The notes beneath the pieces were generated by a model, which saw only the letters and a program-made list of their open reading frames with translations, had not been told where the DNA came from and made no database searches. Made by a program: the position numbers and the translations under genes. A stretch of 64,000 nt of DNA from Rheinheimera sp. (GTDB lineage: Bacteria; Pseudomonadota; Gammaproteobacteria; Enterobacterales; Alteromonadaceae), in the NCBI GenBank assembly GCA_003543135.1, contig DPJG01000021.1, positions 1 through 64,000 of the forward strand. Direction: 5' to 3'. Shown piece after piece: positions 1 to 9,215 of this stretch. Numbering within the stretch: the stretch's first letter is position 1; every line of letters begins with the position of its first letter.

Positions 1-108
1 AAATTTCTTATCTGATCGGCATTACGCCTGTGGGCGCCTTTTTTATCTGTGTCACCACAGATTGGCTGAGCCGCAATTCTGCCACTAAGCTCATAACAGT
101 GCTGTGCT

Positions 109-852
109 ATGGGACTGTTGATGATGAGCCGTTTTTTACTGTTGTTATTCATCATGCTGAGCTGGCCGCTGGCGGCAGATAATATCAGACTGATGACCAA
201 AAGCTGGCCCGGTTACACCAATGAAGATGGCACTGGTGGTTATTTTGAACTGGTGCAGCTGGTGTTAAAGCCTAAATCCGGTGAACTGCAACTGGAGTTC
301 AGTAATTTTAACCGCGCTCTGGGACTGGTGGAAAAACAGCAGGCGGATCTGGTGCTGGCAGTGACCAAAGAAGATGGCCATAAGCTGTTGTTGTCAGCAG
401 AACCTATTGATTTTGATACCATTATGGCTGTGTACGCCCCTGGGTTGCAGCTAAGGCCGCCGTTAACCATTAAGCAGCTTTCTGAGCTGAGACTGGCCTG
501 GGATCTGGCTTATAACTATGGTGCTGCGCTTGGATTGTCGGTGCCAGGCTACGAAGTCCACTCGGTGCAGCAAGGTCTTGAAATGGTCATTAAAGGCCGC
601 ATTGATGTGTATCTGGCCGAACAGTCTGATTTAAAAGAAAGTGGCCAGCCGCTGTTGCAAAAGCACCAGCTGGTGCAACAAGAAATACTACAGGTGCCTG
701 TTTACGTTGGTTTTTCCCGCTCTGTACGCGGTGCTATGCTGAAAAAACGCTGGGATAAAGGCATGGCGGCATTACAGCATTCCGGCGCATTACAGCAGTT
801 GTATCAGCGTTATCCTGGAATGCGTCTGCCAGCACTTTCAGCAGCCCTGTGA
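109..852 (+). CDS. Periplasmic solute-binding-like protein (PBP2 fold)
   Basis: The product is about 247 residues. It has an N-terminal hydrophobic signal peptide (roughly residues 5-22, ending near PLAA-D), followed by a region resembling the amino-acid-binding type 2 periplasmic proteins (SBP_bac_3): an early K-S-W-PGY segment and a later QQADLVLA segment. Such proteins bind small solutes in the periplasm; in many gammaproteobacteria, lone copies without ABC permease genes are of unknown ligand. No permease or ATPase lies beside it here, so a transport role is not shown. The start may be any of three clustered ATGs (109, 121, 124); the last two keep a more typical signal peptide. It overlaps the start region of the downstream VOC gene only if that gene's upstream GTG is used. 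Confidence 0.7.
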   Translation: MGLLMMSRFLLLLFIMLSWPLAADNIRLMTKSWPGYTNEDGTGGYFELVQLVLKPKSGELQLEFSNFNRALGLVEKQQADLVLAVTKEDGHKLLLSAEPIDFDTIMAVYAPGLQLRPPLTIKQLSELRLAWDLAYNYGAALGLSVPGYEVHSVQQGLEMVIKGRIDVYLAEQSDLKESGQPLLQKHQLVQQEILQVPVYVGFSRSVRGAMLKKRWDKGMAALQHSGALQQLYQRYPGMRLPALSAAL

Positions 853-872
853 TTGAATATTCCGGAGTTCAT

Positions 873-1259
873 TTGTTATTAGCCATAGACCACGTTGCCA
901 TTATTTGCAGCGACTACCAAAAATCAAAAATATTTTATAGTCAAACACTTGGGCTTAAAATCCTGGCGGAACATTACCGCGCCGAACGCCAGTCCTGGAA
1001 ACTTGATTTAGCCTTGCCGGATGGCGGTCAGCTGGAGTTATTTTCATTTCCCGATGCGCCGTCAAGGCCAAGCCGCCCTGAAGCTCAGGGGTTGCGCCAT
1101 TTAAGTTTTGTGGTGGCTGATGTAGCGCAAACAAAAAGCTGGCTGGAAGCGCGGGGTATAACAGTGGAACCTATCAGGGTGGATCCTTATACCGGCAAAG
1201 AATTTAGCTTTTTTGCCGATCCGGATGGCCTGCCGCTGGAAATTTACCAGCGCCGTTAA
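873..1259 (+). CDS. yaeR: VOC-family (glyoxalase-like) protein, YaeR type
   Basis: This is a small single-domain vicinal-oxygen-chelate protein of about 128 residues, matching E. coli YaeR in length and in its characteristic stretches: an N-terminal HVAII segment, LELFSFPDAP, a central GLRHLSF segment and the C-terminal DPDGLPLE segment. The two histidine-bearing half-sites and the final glutamate fit the VOC metal site. The reaction of YaeR is not firmly known; glyoxalase activity should not be assumed. I place the start at TTG 873 because a CGGAG ribosome site sits just upstream and the protein then begins directly with the first beta strand. An alternative GTG at 849 would overlap the preceding gene. 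Confidence 0.85.
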   Translation: MLLAIDHVAIICSDYQKSKIFYSQTLGLKILAEHYRAERQSWKLDLALPDGGQLELFSFPDAPSRPSRPEAQGLRHLSFVVADVAQTKSWLEARGITVEPIRVDPYTGKEFSFFADPDGLPLEIYQRR

Positions 1260-1340
1260 CCGCTGTTTTTTGTCGTATTATTTGTTTTCGTCATAGTTGT
1301 TTCTGTCATGAGCGGCCGGCGCTCTGGTCATAGCCTTAGT

Positions 1341-2516
1341 TTAAGGCGCAGTCGCCTGCAGACTATTGCCGCGCTGTGCCAGTTGCTGGCTGTTACCCGA
1401 TACCGGCAAAGCGGCCTGGGCCTTATATTGAAAACGCTGAAAATCATAACCCAGGAGTTCAGCCACTGTGCTCGCCACCTGATGTTGCCACCAGGTGGTG
1501 CCGGTGTTTTTGATACCCTGAGCCACAATGGCCGGGCCAAGCGCGGCCAGCCAAATCTCGTCCGAACCTTCTACTGCAGCAGAAGCTGTTAGTTTTTGCA
1601 GATAACCAGCCATAGCCCGCACACTGCCATGATGCGACCAGCTATCGGCGTGGCGGCCGCGGCCGTGATCTGTGGTGATCAACAAGGTGGTTTGATCGCG
1701 GTAAAACGGGTCGTTTTGCAGTTGTTGCCACAGCTCAGCAATAAACTGGTCGCTGCGTTTGGCCGCCCACAGATACTGATCGTACTGGCGGTCATGAGCA
1801 AAATCGTCGGTTTCACCATAAGCCACATACAACAGCCGGGGTTTTTTCCGCTTGAGATATTCCAGCGCAAACTGGTGGGTAAATACATCCAGCCGCACCG
1901 AAGCCCAGGGGCTGGGGGTTTGGCGTTGTAGTTTATTCAAAAGTTGCAGCTCCGGGGTCAGCTCGCCGCTGGCACTGCTAAAACCGGCATTGACCGGCAA
2001 TTGGCTGCGCGGCACATTCAGAATAAAAGGCAGCATATCCCAGGAGCCAAAAGCCGCCACCTGACCCTGTAAACCGGGTTGTTGATTCAGCCATTCCAGC
2101 ACTGTGACATTGGGATTGTACCTGCGCGCATTGCTGTGAAGATTGGGATCGGCCACCCCGCTCAGCATTTCGTTATAACCAGGGTAAGACACCCGGGCTT
2201 TGTTACTGACATTCATCAGAGAGCCCTGATGACGGTCGCCGACTAATAAACCTTGTTTTTTAATCACCTGATGAAAAAACGGCAGTAAATTTTCGGCTTT
2301 ATTGCCCTGAAGCAGCGGGCTTAATAAGGTGCTGTTGCGCACATAACGACTGTCATTGGCCAGCTCTGCATCGGCGCCATAAAACAATTCCTGCCAGCGC
2401 AAGCCGTCGATACTGACCAGCACCACTTTGGGGCTGAAGTTGGTGTTTTTTTGCTGTGTAGCCTGTGCCTGCTGGCTTAGGGCACACAACAATATCAACA
2501 GCAGTGGCCACAGCAT
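1341..2516 (-). CDS. Secreted alkaline-phosphatase-superfamily hydrolase (phosphodiesterase-like)
   Basis: The protein has a Sec signal peptide (hydrophobic LLLILL core, cleavage near AQA-T) and then the superfamily's first metal-binding segment, VSIDGLRW, with the metal-ligand Asp. A second metal site appears late as TTDHGRGRH with a following SHHG. The DGLR context is most like nucleotide pyrophosphatase/phosphodiesterase and sulfatase-like members, which hydrolyse phosphate or sulfate esters outside the cytoplasm. Substrate cannot be told from sequence. The frame is open upstream to 2621, but that extension would put 35 polar residues before the signal peptide, so I start at ATG 2516. It is convergent with yaeR and divergent from the symporter gene. 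Confidence 0.75.
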   Translation of the reverse strand: MLWPLLLILLCALSQQAQATQQKNTNFSPKVVLVSIDGLRWQELFYGADAELANDSRYVRNSTLLSPLLQGNKAENLLPFFHQVIKKQGLLVGDRHQGSLMNVSNKARVSYPGYNEMLSGVADPNLHSNARRYNPNVTVLEWLNQQPGLQGQVAAFGSWDMLPFILNVPRSQLPVNAGFSSASGELTPELQLLNKLQRQTPSPWASVRLDVFTHQFALEYLKRKKPRLLYVAYGETDDFAHDRQYDQYLWAAKRSDQFIAELWQQLQNDPFYRDQTTLLITTDHGRGRHADSWSHHGSVRAMAGYLQKLTASAAVEGSDEIWLAALGPAIVAQGIKNTGTTWWQHQVASTVAELLGYDFQRFQYKAQAALPVSGNSQQLAQRGNSLQATAP

Positions 2517-2786
2517 TTGTTGCCAACATCTTTGGATACCGCCTGTGGATAAGGGCAAAACCGCTGGTACATCACACAAAATTTGCTGTTGGGTGAAAAG
2601 TGCAAAGCAGATTCGGTTCATCAGTTATCCCCGGTTGATGCAAGGTTTCACCCGCAAAGTGTTGCGCCCGGGCATGACAATTTGGTGCGATTTTTATAAC
2701 CAAATGATGAAGTTTCAAAAAGTTGGCAGGGCAAAGGCAGGAAATTCTGTGATAAGGTGCTGCTTTTTGCAGCCAGAGATTTCCAG

Positions 2787-4220
2787 ATGTCCAGCGAGTT
2801 CAGCTTTCAGCAGGCTTTTGAGCAATTCAGCACGGCGCTTGCCAGTGTGGTGTTTTATTCATTTGAGGTGCAGGGTGTGGCCATACCGGTCACAGTGTTA
2901 TGGCTGATGTGCGGTGCCATTGTCTTTACCTGTTATCTGGGGTTTATCAATATCCGTGGTTTTCGCCATGCTTTGCGTGTAGTGCGTGGTGATTTTGCCG
3001 ATAAAAACGACAAAGGTGAAATCAGCCAGTTTCAGGCCTTATCAGCCGCTTTATCCGGCACTGTCGGCACCGGTAATATTGCCGGTGTGGCTGTTGCTAT
3101 TACCCTGGGTGGGCCAGGCGCTACTTTCTGGATGATAGTGGCCGGCTTTTTGGGCATGACCACCAAATTTGTCGAATGTACGCTGGCGGTAAAATACCGG
3201 CAGATTTTGCCGGACGGTACTGTGGCCGGCGGTCCTATGTATTACATCAAAGCAGCTTTGGAAAAATACCATTTGCCCAGGCTTGGTAAATTTCTGGCTG
3301 GCTTTTTTGCCGTGGCCTGTGTCTTTGGTTCTGCCGGTTTTGTGCATGTGAACCAGGGTTTTGTGCAGGTAAAAACAGTGACAGGTTTTGATAATGCCTG
3401 GCTCTTTGGTTTTATTTATGCCGCGCTGGTGGCACTGGTGATAGTGGGCGGTATTAAAAGCATAGGCCGGGTCACCAGTAAACTGGTGCCTTTGATGTGT
3501 GGTATTTATCTGGCCGCGGCGCTGGTGATTATTGGCCTGCATTGGCAGGACATTCCTGGGGCGCTTCTCACCATTGTCAAAGGTGCTTTTGCCCCTGAAG
3601 CCGCTTATGGTGGTGTGATTGGCGTGTTAATTCAGGGCTTTCGCCGTGCCGCTTATTCCAATGAAGCCGGTATTGGCTCATCGCCTATTGCCCATGCCGC
3701 CGCCCGCACCAATGACCCGGTTTCCGAAGGTTTTGTTGGTTTGTTAGAGCCTTTTATCGACACTGTGGTGATTTGTACTATTTCCGCTTTGGTGATTATT
3801 TTAACCGGTGCTTATCTGCAAACCGGACTGGATGGCGTGCAGCTCACTTCTTCGGCTTTTGCGTCAGTATTTGACTGGTTCCCGCTGGTGCTGATGGTGG
3901 CTTTGTTGCTTTTTGGTTACTCCACTGTGGTGAGCTGGGCTTATTACGGCCAAAAAGGCTGGGGTTTTTTGTTTGGTGAACACAAATACAGTATCCGCGC
4001 TTATAAGGTACTGATTTGTGCTGTGGTGGCCATAGGTGCTGTGCCTAACGTATTGGCCGTGTTTGATTTTATTGATTCGATGATTTTCCTGATGGCGGTG
4101 CCGAATATTCTGGCCTTGTATTTGTTATTGCCGGAAGTGAAGCAGGATCTGCAGCTGTATTTACGTAAAATGGCCAGCTCAGCACAACACAAATCAGCGT
4201 CAGTGGCAGAGCTCAGATAA
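2787..4220 (+). CDS. Alanine/glycine:cation symporter (AGCS family)
   Basis: This is a polytopic membrane protein of about 477 residues with around ten or eleven hydrophobic segments. It carries the family's hallmark segments: the SGTVGTGNIAGVA stretch near residues 85-100, the GGPMYYI segment after it, and RAAYSNEAGIGSSPIAHAAA near residue 300. AGCS proteins import alanine or glycine with Na+ or H+ across the inner membrane. The start is taken at ATG 2787 (MSSEF), with a purine-rich site upstream; an in-frame ATG at 2757 adds ten residues. It stands alone, divergent from the hydrolase gene, and ends 66 bases before mshH. Confidence 0.9.
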   Translation: MSSEFSFQQAFEQFSTALASVVFYSFEVQGVAIPVTVLWLMCGAIVFTCYLGFINIRGFRHALRVVRGDFADKNDKGEISQFQALSAALSGTVGTGNIAGVAVAITLGGPGATFWMIVAGFLGMTTKFVECTLAVKYRQILPDGTVAGGPMYYIKAALEKYHLPRLGKFLAGFFAVACVFGSAGFVHVNQGFVQVKTVTGFDNAWLFGFIYAALVALVIVGGIKSIGRVTSKLVPLMCGIYLAAALVIIGLHWQDIPGALLTIVKGAFAPEAAYGGVIGVLIQGFRRAAYSNEAGIGSSPIAHAAARTNDPVSEGFVGLLEPFIDTVVICTISALVIILTGAYLQTGLDGVQLTSSAFASVFDWFPLVLMVALLLFGYSTVVSWAYYGQKGWGFLFGEHKYSIRAYKVLICAVVAIGAVPNVLAVFDFIDSMIFLMAVPNILALYLLLPEVKQDLQLYLRKMASSAQHKSASVAELR

Positions 4221-4286
4221 TTCCACGCCGTGGCTCGACAAAGTTCTGTGTGGCAACAACACTGAAATCATAACCTGGAGGTGATT

Positions 4287-5918
4287 GTGCAGAAGCTGGG
4301 AATTTTGTGGCAACAGTATGGACGCTGGATTGGTTTAATTTTGTTATTGCTGGTGGCAAACCTGGCGCTGTTACTGGTCAGCAAAACCAGTGAGGTGGGT
4401 CTGGGGTTTGAACTCTGGGCTTATCTGCTGTTTGATCTGCTGTTGGTATTGCCGCTTTGGTTATTGCTGGGGCGGCTGGAACACTACCAGCAACAACAAC
4501 AGGAAATCGCCGCTTTATCGGCGCAGCTCGATGCCTTAATGCAGCAGGCGCATTTACCGCTGTCACAACAAGACAGCCTGATCGGCAAACTGACGTTATT
4601 ACAGCAAAATCAGCAGGCGCAGGCGCGCCGTGAGCAGGAAATCCGCCATCTGGTGCGGGTACAGGGCCTGATAGACCACGACCTTGCCATTGGTAACCGC
4701 ATCTATTTTGAAAGCAAGCTGCAGCATTATCTGAACGATCCACAGGAAGCCTCGTCCGGTGCTTTGTTTTTAATTCAGGTCAGTCACCCGGAAATGTATC
4801 TGGAATTGCCGTTGCAGGTGCAGCGGCTGGCCGGTTGTGCTGAGTTATTAACCCAGCTGTGCGCCCATTTGCCCCAGACTGTGCTGGCCCGTATTGCTGA
4901 CAACGATTTAGCGGTGTTATTGCCAGGGCTGACGCAAAAAGATGCCGAAACCATGGGGGATCGGATGGCATCTATCTTAAGCCGCTCCAGTTATTTTGCC
5001 GATTATCTCGATTTTGATGTTTTGCATATTGGTTATGTTATTTATCAGCAGGGGCAGGGTAGTTATCAGCTGATGGCCGAAGCCGATATGGCGCTGAAAA
5101 CAGCGCAGCTACAGGGGCCCAATGCCGCTTATGGGTTTTACCCAAGCCACAAACCCAAAATTAAAGGTTCGGTCTGGTGGCGCACTGAGCTTAGTAACGC
5201 CTTAAAAGAGCAGCGGCTGATTTTATCTTTTCAGCCGGTGTTTTCCTGGGAGCAACATGATGTGATCCAGCATGAAGTGCTGGTACGCCTGCAAAGCAGC
5301 GAAGGCGATAAACTCAACGCCGCAGTGTTTTTGCCGATGGCGGCCAACTGTGGTTTAACCCAGGCCATTGACCAGTACGTGCTGCTCAAAGCCGCAAAAT
5401 TATGCCAGCTGGAAAACTTCGGCAACAACAGGTGTAGTGTCAATCTGGCGGTGGAAACCCTGCTCAGTAAAGACTGGCTGCAATGGCTGGGTGAGATGTT
5501 GGCGCAAGGGCAAATTAACGCCCGGCAGTTTGCACTGGAAGTGGACGAATATCATCTGCAGAAAAATTACCGCAAGTTAAAACCTGTGTTAGCCCATTTG
5601 CAGCAGCAGGGTTTTGCGCTGATTATCGACCATGTGGGACTGTCGATTGAAGCTTGCCCCTATCTGGATGAGCTGACCATTGAAGCCATTAAATTGCATC
5701 CTTCTGTGGTGCGGCATCTGGATTTACAGCTGGAACAACAATTATTTGTCCGTGGTTTAATCAGCTGTAATACCAGCAAAGGTGTGCGGGTCATCGCCAC
5801 AGGGGTGGAAAACCTGAAAGAATGGCAGGTACTGCAAAAACTCGGCGTCAGTGGTGCTCAGGGTTATTATTTCAGTCAGCCGTTGTCGCGTATTATTCCG
5901 CAGGATCAGCCGCATTAA
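4287..5918 (+). CDS. mshH: MshH: CsrD-like protein with degenerate GGDEF and EAL domains
   Basis: Two membrane segments (about residues 10-30 and 37-60) are followed by a glutamine-rich coiled coil, a degenerate GGDEF-like domain (about 120-290) and an EAL-like domain (about 300-540). The EAL signature reads EVLVRL, the usual metal-ligand motif is VDEY, and the DDFG segment is IDHVG, so catalytic phosphodiesterase activity is unlikely. The segment GNRIYFESKL resembles CsrD of E. coli, which promotes CsrB/C decay through RNase E; MshH is the name used in MSHA loci. GTG 4287 is chosen because TGGAGG at 4276-4281 is well spaced for it. The last 26 bases overlap the convergent PLP-enzyme gene. 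Confidence 0.85.
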   Translation: MQKLGILWQQYGRWIGLILLLLVANLALLLVSKTSEVGLGFELWAYLLFDLLLVLPLWLLLGRLEHYQQQQQEIAALSAQLDALMQQAHLPLSQQDSLIGKLTLLQQNQQAQARREQEIRHLVRVQGLIDHDLAIGNRIYFESKLQHYLNDPQEASSGALFLIQVSHPEMYLELPLQVQRLAGCAELLTQLCAHLPQTVLARIADNDLAVLLPGLTQKDAETMGDRMASILSRSSYFADYLDFDVLHIGYVIYQQGQGSYQLMAEADMALKTAQLQGPNAAYGFYPSHKPKIKGSVWWRTELSNALKEQRLILSFQPVFSWEQHDVIQHEVLVRLQSSEGDKLNAAVFLPMAANCGLTQAIDQYVLLKAAKLCQLENFGNNRCSVNLAVETLLSKDWLQWLGEMLAQGQINARQFALEVDEYHLQKNYRKLKPVLAHLQQQGFALIIDHVGLSIEACPYLDELTIEAIKLHPSVVRHLDLQLEQQLFVRGLISCNTSKGVRVIATGVENLKEWQVLQKLGVSGAQGYYFSQPLSRIIPQDQPH

Positions 5919-6846
5919 CTTGCGGCTGTAATTGTTGATACTGCTGCTGGTTTATCAAACCGCGATAATAAAGCCCTGCGAGCCCCTGTAAACCTCCGGT
6001 GTGGAAAAAGGCAATATGGCTACCCGGTGCAAAATCTCCTTGTTGTGCCCATAACACTAAACTTTGCAGTGCTTTGCCGCTGTATACAGGTTCGGTGTAA
6101 ATCTGCTGCTGCGTTAAATCCAGACAAAACTGCAGGGTTTGCGGCGTAAATTTGCCATAAGGCTTTTGGCTTTGCTCCTGACGCAGCTGCCAGTTCTGCG
6201 GCGCATCAACGGGCACTAACTGGCGAATGCGATCCGGCAAAGAGGCATCTTTGACCACCGAAATCCCCAGTACTGCGGTGGTGGGATGGGCGGCGCTTAA
6301 ACCGGCCAAAGTACCGCCGCTGGCGGTTGCGCAGCTGATCAGGCTAGCGGAGCCTGAAGGCGTTTGTAAAATGGGAGGTTCAGCAAGCCCGGGCAAGGCC
6401 AGTGGACTGCTGCCGCCTTCGGGAACCATCAGATAATCCGGATATAAAGTGCAAAGTTCAGCCACAAACTCAGCATGCTGCCTATTGCGGTATTGTTCAG
6501 GCGACACAAACTTCAGCTGCATGCCAAGTTCAGTACATCGTTGTAACGTTGGATTATGCAAATCAGCCTGATGGGAGCGCACTATGCCGACAGTGGCAAA
6601 ACCAAAATGCTTGCCGGCAGCCGCTAAAGCAACCAGATGATTGGAAAAGGCTCCACCAAAACTCAGAATTCCTTTTTTGTTATGTTGTTGTATTTGCTGG
6701 ATGTGATACTTTAGTTTTAACCATTTATTCCCGGCGATGTCAGGCACCCGGCAAGCGAGTGTGGCAATCCAGATTTGGACCTGCCGAGCCGTTAGCTGGG
6801 GGTCAACAAGGAGCTGCCATTGCAGCTGATAAAACGGATCGGACAT
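5893..6846 (-). CDS. PLP-dependent ACC deaminase/D-cysteine desulfhydrase family protein
   Basis: The protein is about 317 residues and belongs to the fold-type II PLP family of 1-aminocyclopropane-1-carboxylate deaminase and D-cysteine desulfhydrase. The likely PLP lysine is K41 in GNKWLKLKY; the phosphate/substrate loop is SFGGAFSNH, followed by the alanine-rich helix; a glycine-rich ATASGGT segment binds the cofactor phosphate later on. Substrate is uncertain: these families interchange between ACC, D-cysteine and other amino acids. It is shorter than DcyD (about 330) only by a few residues. It lies on the strand opposite to the MSHA genes, between mshH and mshI. ATG 6846 follows a GGGGTG site; an upstream in-frame ATG is at 6885. 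Confidence 0.8.
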   Translation of the reverse strand: MSDPFYQLQWQLLVDPQLTARQVQIWIATLACRVPDIAGNKWLKLKYHIQQIQQHNKKGILSFGGAFSNHLVALAAAGKHFGFATVGIVRSHQADLHNPTLQRCTELGMQLKFVSPEQYRNRQHAEFVAELCTLYPDYLMVPEGGSSPLALPGLAEPPILQTPSGSASLISCATASGGTLAGLSAAHPTTAVLGISVVKDASLPDRIRQLVPVDAPQNWQLRQEQSQKPYGKFTPQTLQFCLDLTQQQIYTEPVYSGKALQSLVLWAQQGDFAPGSHIAFFHTGGLQGLAGLYYRGLINQQQYQQLQPQVNAADPAE

Positions 6847-6902
6847 TTCAGCACCCCGGGGAACAACAAGCAGCAGATTATACATAGTCTCAGGACTGAA
6901 TC

Positions 6903-7862
6903 ATGTTTGAAAAGTTAGCCGGTATGATCAAGTTTGGTCAGTCCCGTTCCAAAACTGCGGCGCATGTGGCGGCCGTGCATTTGCACAATGATTATCTGAA
7001 ACTGGTGTTATTACAAAGCACCGGTTTAAAAGTGCTGAAAGTAGAAACCCTGCTGCCCGGCAACAATGACAATCTACAAACGATGTTGTTGCAGTTGTGC
7101 AGTGAGCTGCCCTCGGGCACCGAACTTTGTCTGGTACTGAGCAGTGACCGCTATCAGCTGGTGCAGCTGGACAAACCCGCTGTTAAAGCTGAAGAAATGT
7201 TACAGGCGCTGCCCTGGCTGGTGCGGGAACTCACTACAGTGCCGGTTGAAGATATGTTATTGGATTATCTCGACTTACCCGAACATACCAGCACTCAGGG
7301 CGCCCGCATCAACGTGGTGGTGACGTCTAAAAGCAGCCTGCTGGAGCTGTGCCGTGCTTTGCAGCGCAAAAATATCCAACTTACCAATATTCAGCCGGAA
7401 GAGTGGTTGCCGCGCAACTTTATTCCGGTACAAAACAGCGCTGTGATGTTGTTGGTGCATCAGCCCGGGCAGGAGCTGAGCCTGCAGATCATCAAGCAGG
7501 GGATGCTGTATTTTTCGCGCAAGCTGCGTGGTTTTAACCGTATTGATCAATATGAAATGACCGAACTGCGCCAGGGTATGCTGGATAATTTATTGCTGGA
7601 AGTGCAGCGTTCGCTGGATTATTTCGAAGGGCAGCTGCGTCAGGCGCCGGTCAAAGAAATTTTATTCCAGATAGCCAGCCCGCAGCTGCCGGACATAGTG
7701 CGTTATTTTGCCGACAATGGTTTTAGTCAGGTCGGTATGCTGGATTTGGCAAGCCAAATGCCTAAACTCAGCGCCGCTGAACAACAGGATTATTGGTTAA
7801 CCATGGCAGGCGCCATGGAGTTGATCCTAGCCGGGGAGCAGGCCAATGAAGCTCAGGGTTAA
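6903..7862 (+). CDS. mshI: MshI: PilM-like cytoplasmic/inner-membrane pilus assembly protein
   Basis: This is a 319-residue protein without a membrane segment that occupies the PilM-like (actin-fold) position of the MSHA inner-membrane alignment complex. Such proteins link the cytoplasmic motor to the PilN/PilO-like membrane pair. Recognition rests on position at the head of the mshI-mshQ series, on the N-terminal F-KLAGMIKF segment typical of MshI, and on the repeated pattern of an actin-like fold (acidic VEDMLLDYLDL and a later FSRKLRGF strand). An AGGA site precedes ATG 6903. Its 3' end overlaps mshI2 by 17 bases, indicating translational coupling. Confidence 0.85.
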   Translation: MFEKLAGMIKFGQSRSKTAAHVAAVHLHNDYLKLVLLQSTGLKVLKVETLLPGNNDNLQTMLLQLCSELPSGTELCLVLSSDRYQLVQLDKPAVKAEEMLQALPWLVRELTTVPVEDMLLDYLDLPEHTSTQGARINVVVTSKSSLLELCRALQRKNIQLTNIQPEEWLPRNFIPVQNSAVMLLVHQPGQELSLQIIKQGMLYFSRKLRGFNRIDQYEMTELRQGMLDNLLLEVQRSLDYFEGQLRQAPVKEILFQIASPQLPDIVRYFADNGFSQVGMLDLASQMPKLSAAEQQDYWLTMAGAMELILAGEQANEAQG

Positions 7863-8571
7863 TTTATACCAGGCGGCATTACAGCCGCGCCACGACAAAA
7901 TGACGCTGCCCGAACTTATCAGAGCAACAATGCTGGTACTGTTGTTATTGCTGGTTGGGGGCGGCTTGGCGTATCAGCAGTTAAGCACGGCCAGAGCACA
8001 ATTAGCGCTGGCGCAGACCCAACAACAGCATAAAGTCAAAGAGCTGGAGCTGTATCAGCAGGCGCTGTCGGCGCGTCAGCCGTCGGCGCAGTTACAGCAA
8101 CAAGCCAGTGTGCTGCAGCAAAGTATTGCGCAAAAGCAGCAGCTGCTGAGTTATCTGCAACAGGAAAATAATAAAACCCCGCCGCGATATGCCAAAGTGA
8201 TGCAACATCTGTCCGATATTGACCCTAAAGGTTTATGGCTGACAGGTTTTGCTTTGGGCGGCAGTGAACAATTTGAGGGAATCACCAGAGACGCTGAGCT
8301 CGTGCCGCGCTGGTTAACAGCCCTGGGCGCAGCGCCAGGTTTGCAGGGGCTGGAGTTTAGTCTGGTCAAACTGGAGCCGGTGGCCGAAGGTGCATACCGG
8401 CAGTTTTTGGTGTCTGCCAAACAAAAAACAGCGCAGGATTTCACCGCTTTATTGCAACAACCAGCGGCTACTGCGCCTGCAGTCAACAACGCAGCACCGG
8501 CAGCATCGTCGCCAGCAGCAGAAGCAGCTAAAACGCTAAAAAATAACGACAGCAGCGGGGGGCAACCATGA
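7846..8571 (+). CDS. mshI2: MshI2: PilN-like inner-membrane protein
   Basis: This 241-residue protein has a short cytoplasmic N-terminus (KLRVNLY, the PilN-type segment that contacts the PilM-like partner), one transmembrane helix (about residues 27-46), a long glutamine-rich coiled coil and a small ferredoxin-like periplasmic domain. The C-terminal 40 residues are alanine/proline-rich and probably disordered. This architecture is that of PilN. It overlaps mshI by 17 bases and mshJ by 4. The GGGAGC site before ATG 7846 supports the start. Confidence 0.85.
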   Translation: MKLRVNLYQAALQPRHDKMTLPELIRATMLVLLLLLVGGGLAYQQLSTARAQLALAQTQQQHKVKELELYQQALSARQPSAQLQQQASVLQQSIAQKQQLLSYLQQENNKTPPRYAKVMQHLSDIDPKGLWLTGFALGGSEQFEGITRDAELVPRWLTALGAAPGLQGLEFSLVKLEPVAEGAYRQFLVSAKQKTAQDFTALLQQPAATAPAVNNAAPAASSPAAEAAKTLKNNDSSGGQP

Positions 8572-9215
8572 ACCTGATGCAACAGTGGGAAGAACGTTTT
8601 TTGCAGTTTCAGCTGCGCGAACGATATTTCATCAGCGCTGCAGTGCTGGTGCTGCTGTTATGGTGTGGCGTGCTCTATGGCGTAGAGCCGCTTTGGTCAG
8701 AAGCGCAAAAACAACAGCAACAATATCAGCAAACCAGCAAACAACTGCAGGTGCTGCAACAGCAGATAGATGCAGTGCAGCAGGCGTTACAGCAGGATCC
8801 GGATGAGCAGCTGCGGTCAGAAATTAACGCCATGAATACACAACAACAGCAGTTGCTTGAACAAATCCGCGCTATGACAGGCCGTTATATCAGCGGTGCA
8901 CAAATGGTGCAGCTGCTCAAAGACGTACTGGCCAGTCAGCAGGGTGTCAGTCTGCTGGCGCTGGAAAATCTGCCGGCAGCGGCAGTGGCTTTACCGGGCA
9001 TGGACAGCAGCCAACCGCTGTTGTACCGCCACGGCACCAAACTGGTGTTTGCCGGCAGTTATGCTGCTTTACAACAATTACTGACGCGACTGGAACAATT
9101 GCCCTGGCAACTGCACTGGTCGCAACTGCGGTATAAAGTCAGTCAGTTTCCCAAAGCTGAGCTTGAGCTTGAACTTGAAACGGTAAGTGAACATGACAGC
9201 TATCTGCAAATTTAA
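8568..9215 (+). CDS. mshJ: MshJ: PilO-like inner-membrane protein
   Basis: This 215-residue protein has one N-terminal transmembrane helix (about residues 20-42), a coiled coil very rich in glutamine (about 45-100) and a compact C-terminal domain. This is the PilO/GspM architecture; MshJ would pair with MshI2 in the periplasm to link the motor to the secretin. A run of six G residues lies a few bases before ATG 8568, giving a strong ribosome site. The gene overlaps mshI2 by 4 bases and mshK by about 23. Confidence 0.85.
   Translation: MNLMQQWEERFLQFQLRERYFISAAVLVLLLWCGVLYGVEPLWSEAQKQQQQYQQTSKQLQVLQQQIDAVQQALQQDPDEQLRSEINAMNTQQQQLLEQIRAMTGRYISGAQMVQLLKDVLASQQGVSLLALENLPAAAVALPGMDSSQPLLYRHGTKLVFAGSYAALQQLLTRLEQLPWQLHWSQLRYKVSQFPKAELELELETVSEHDSYLQI

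Noticed and set aside
3-182. Open plus-strand frame at the left edge, reading hydrophobic then polar, which could be the end of an upstream membrane protein
   Set aside because: It would overlap the start of the solute-binding gene by over 60 bases, and its last part is out-of-frame sequence of that gene's signal peptide. The evidence is too weak to list.
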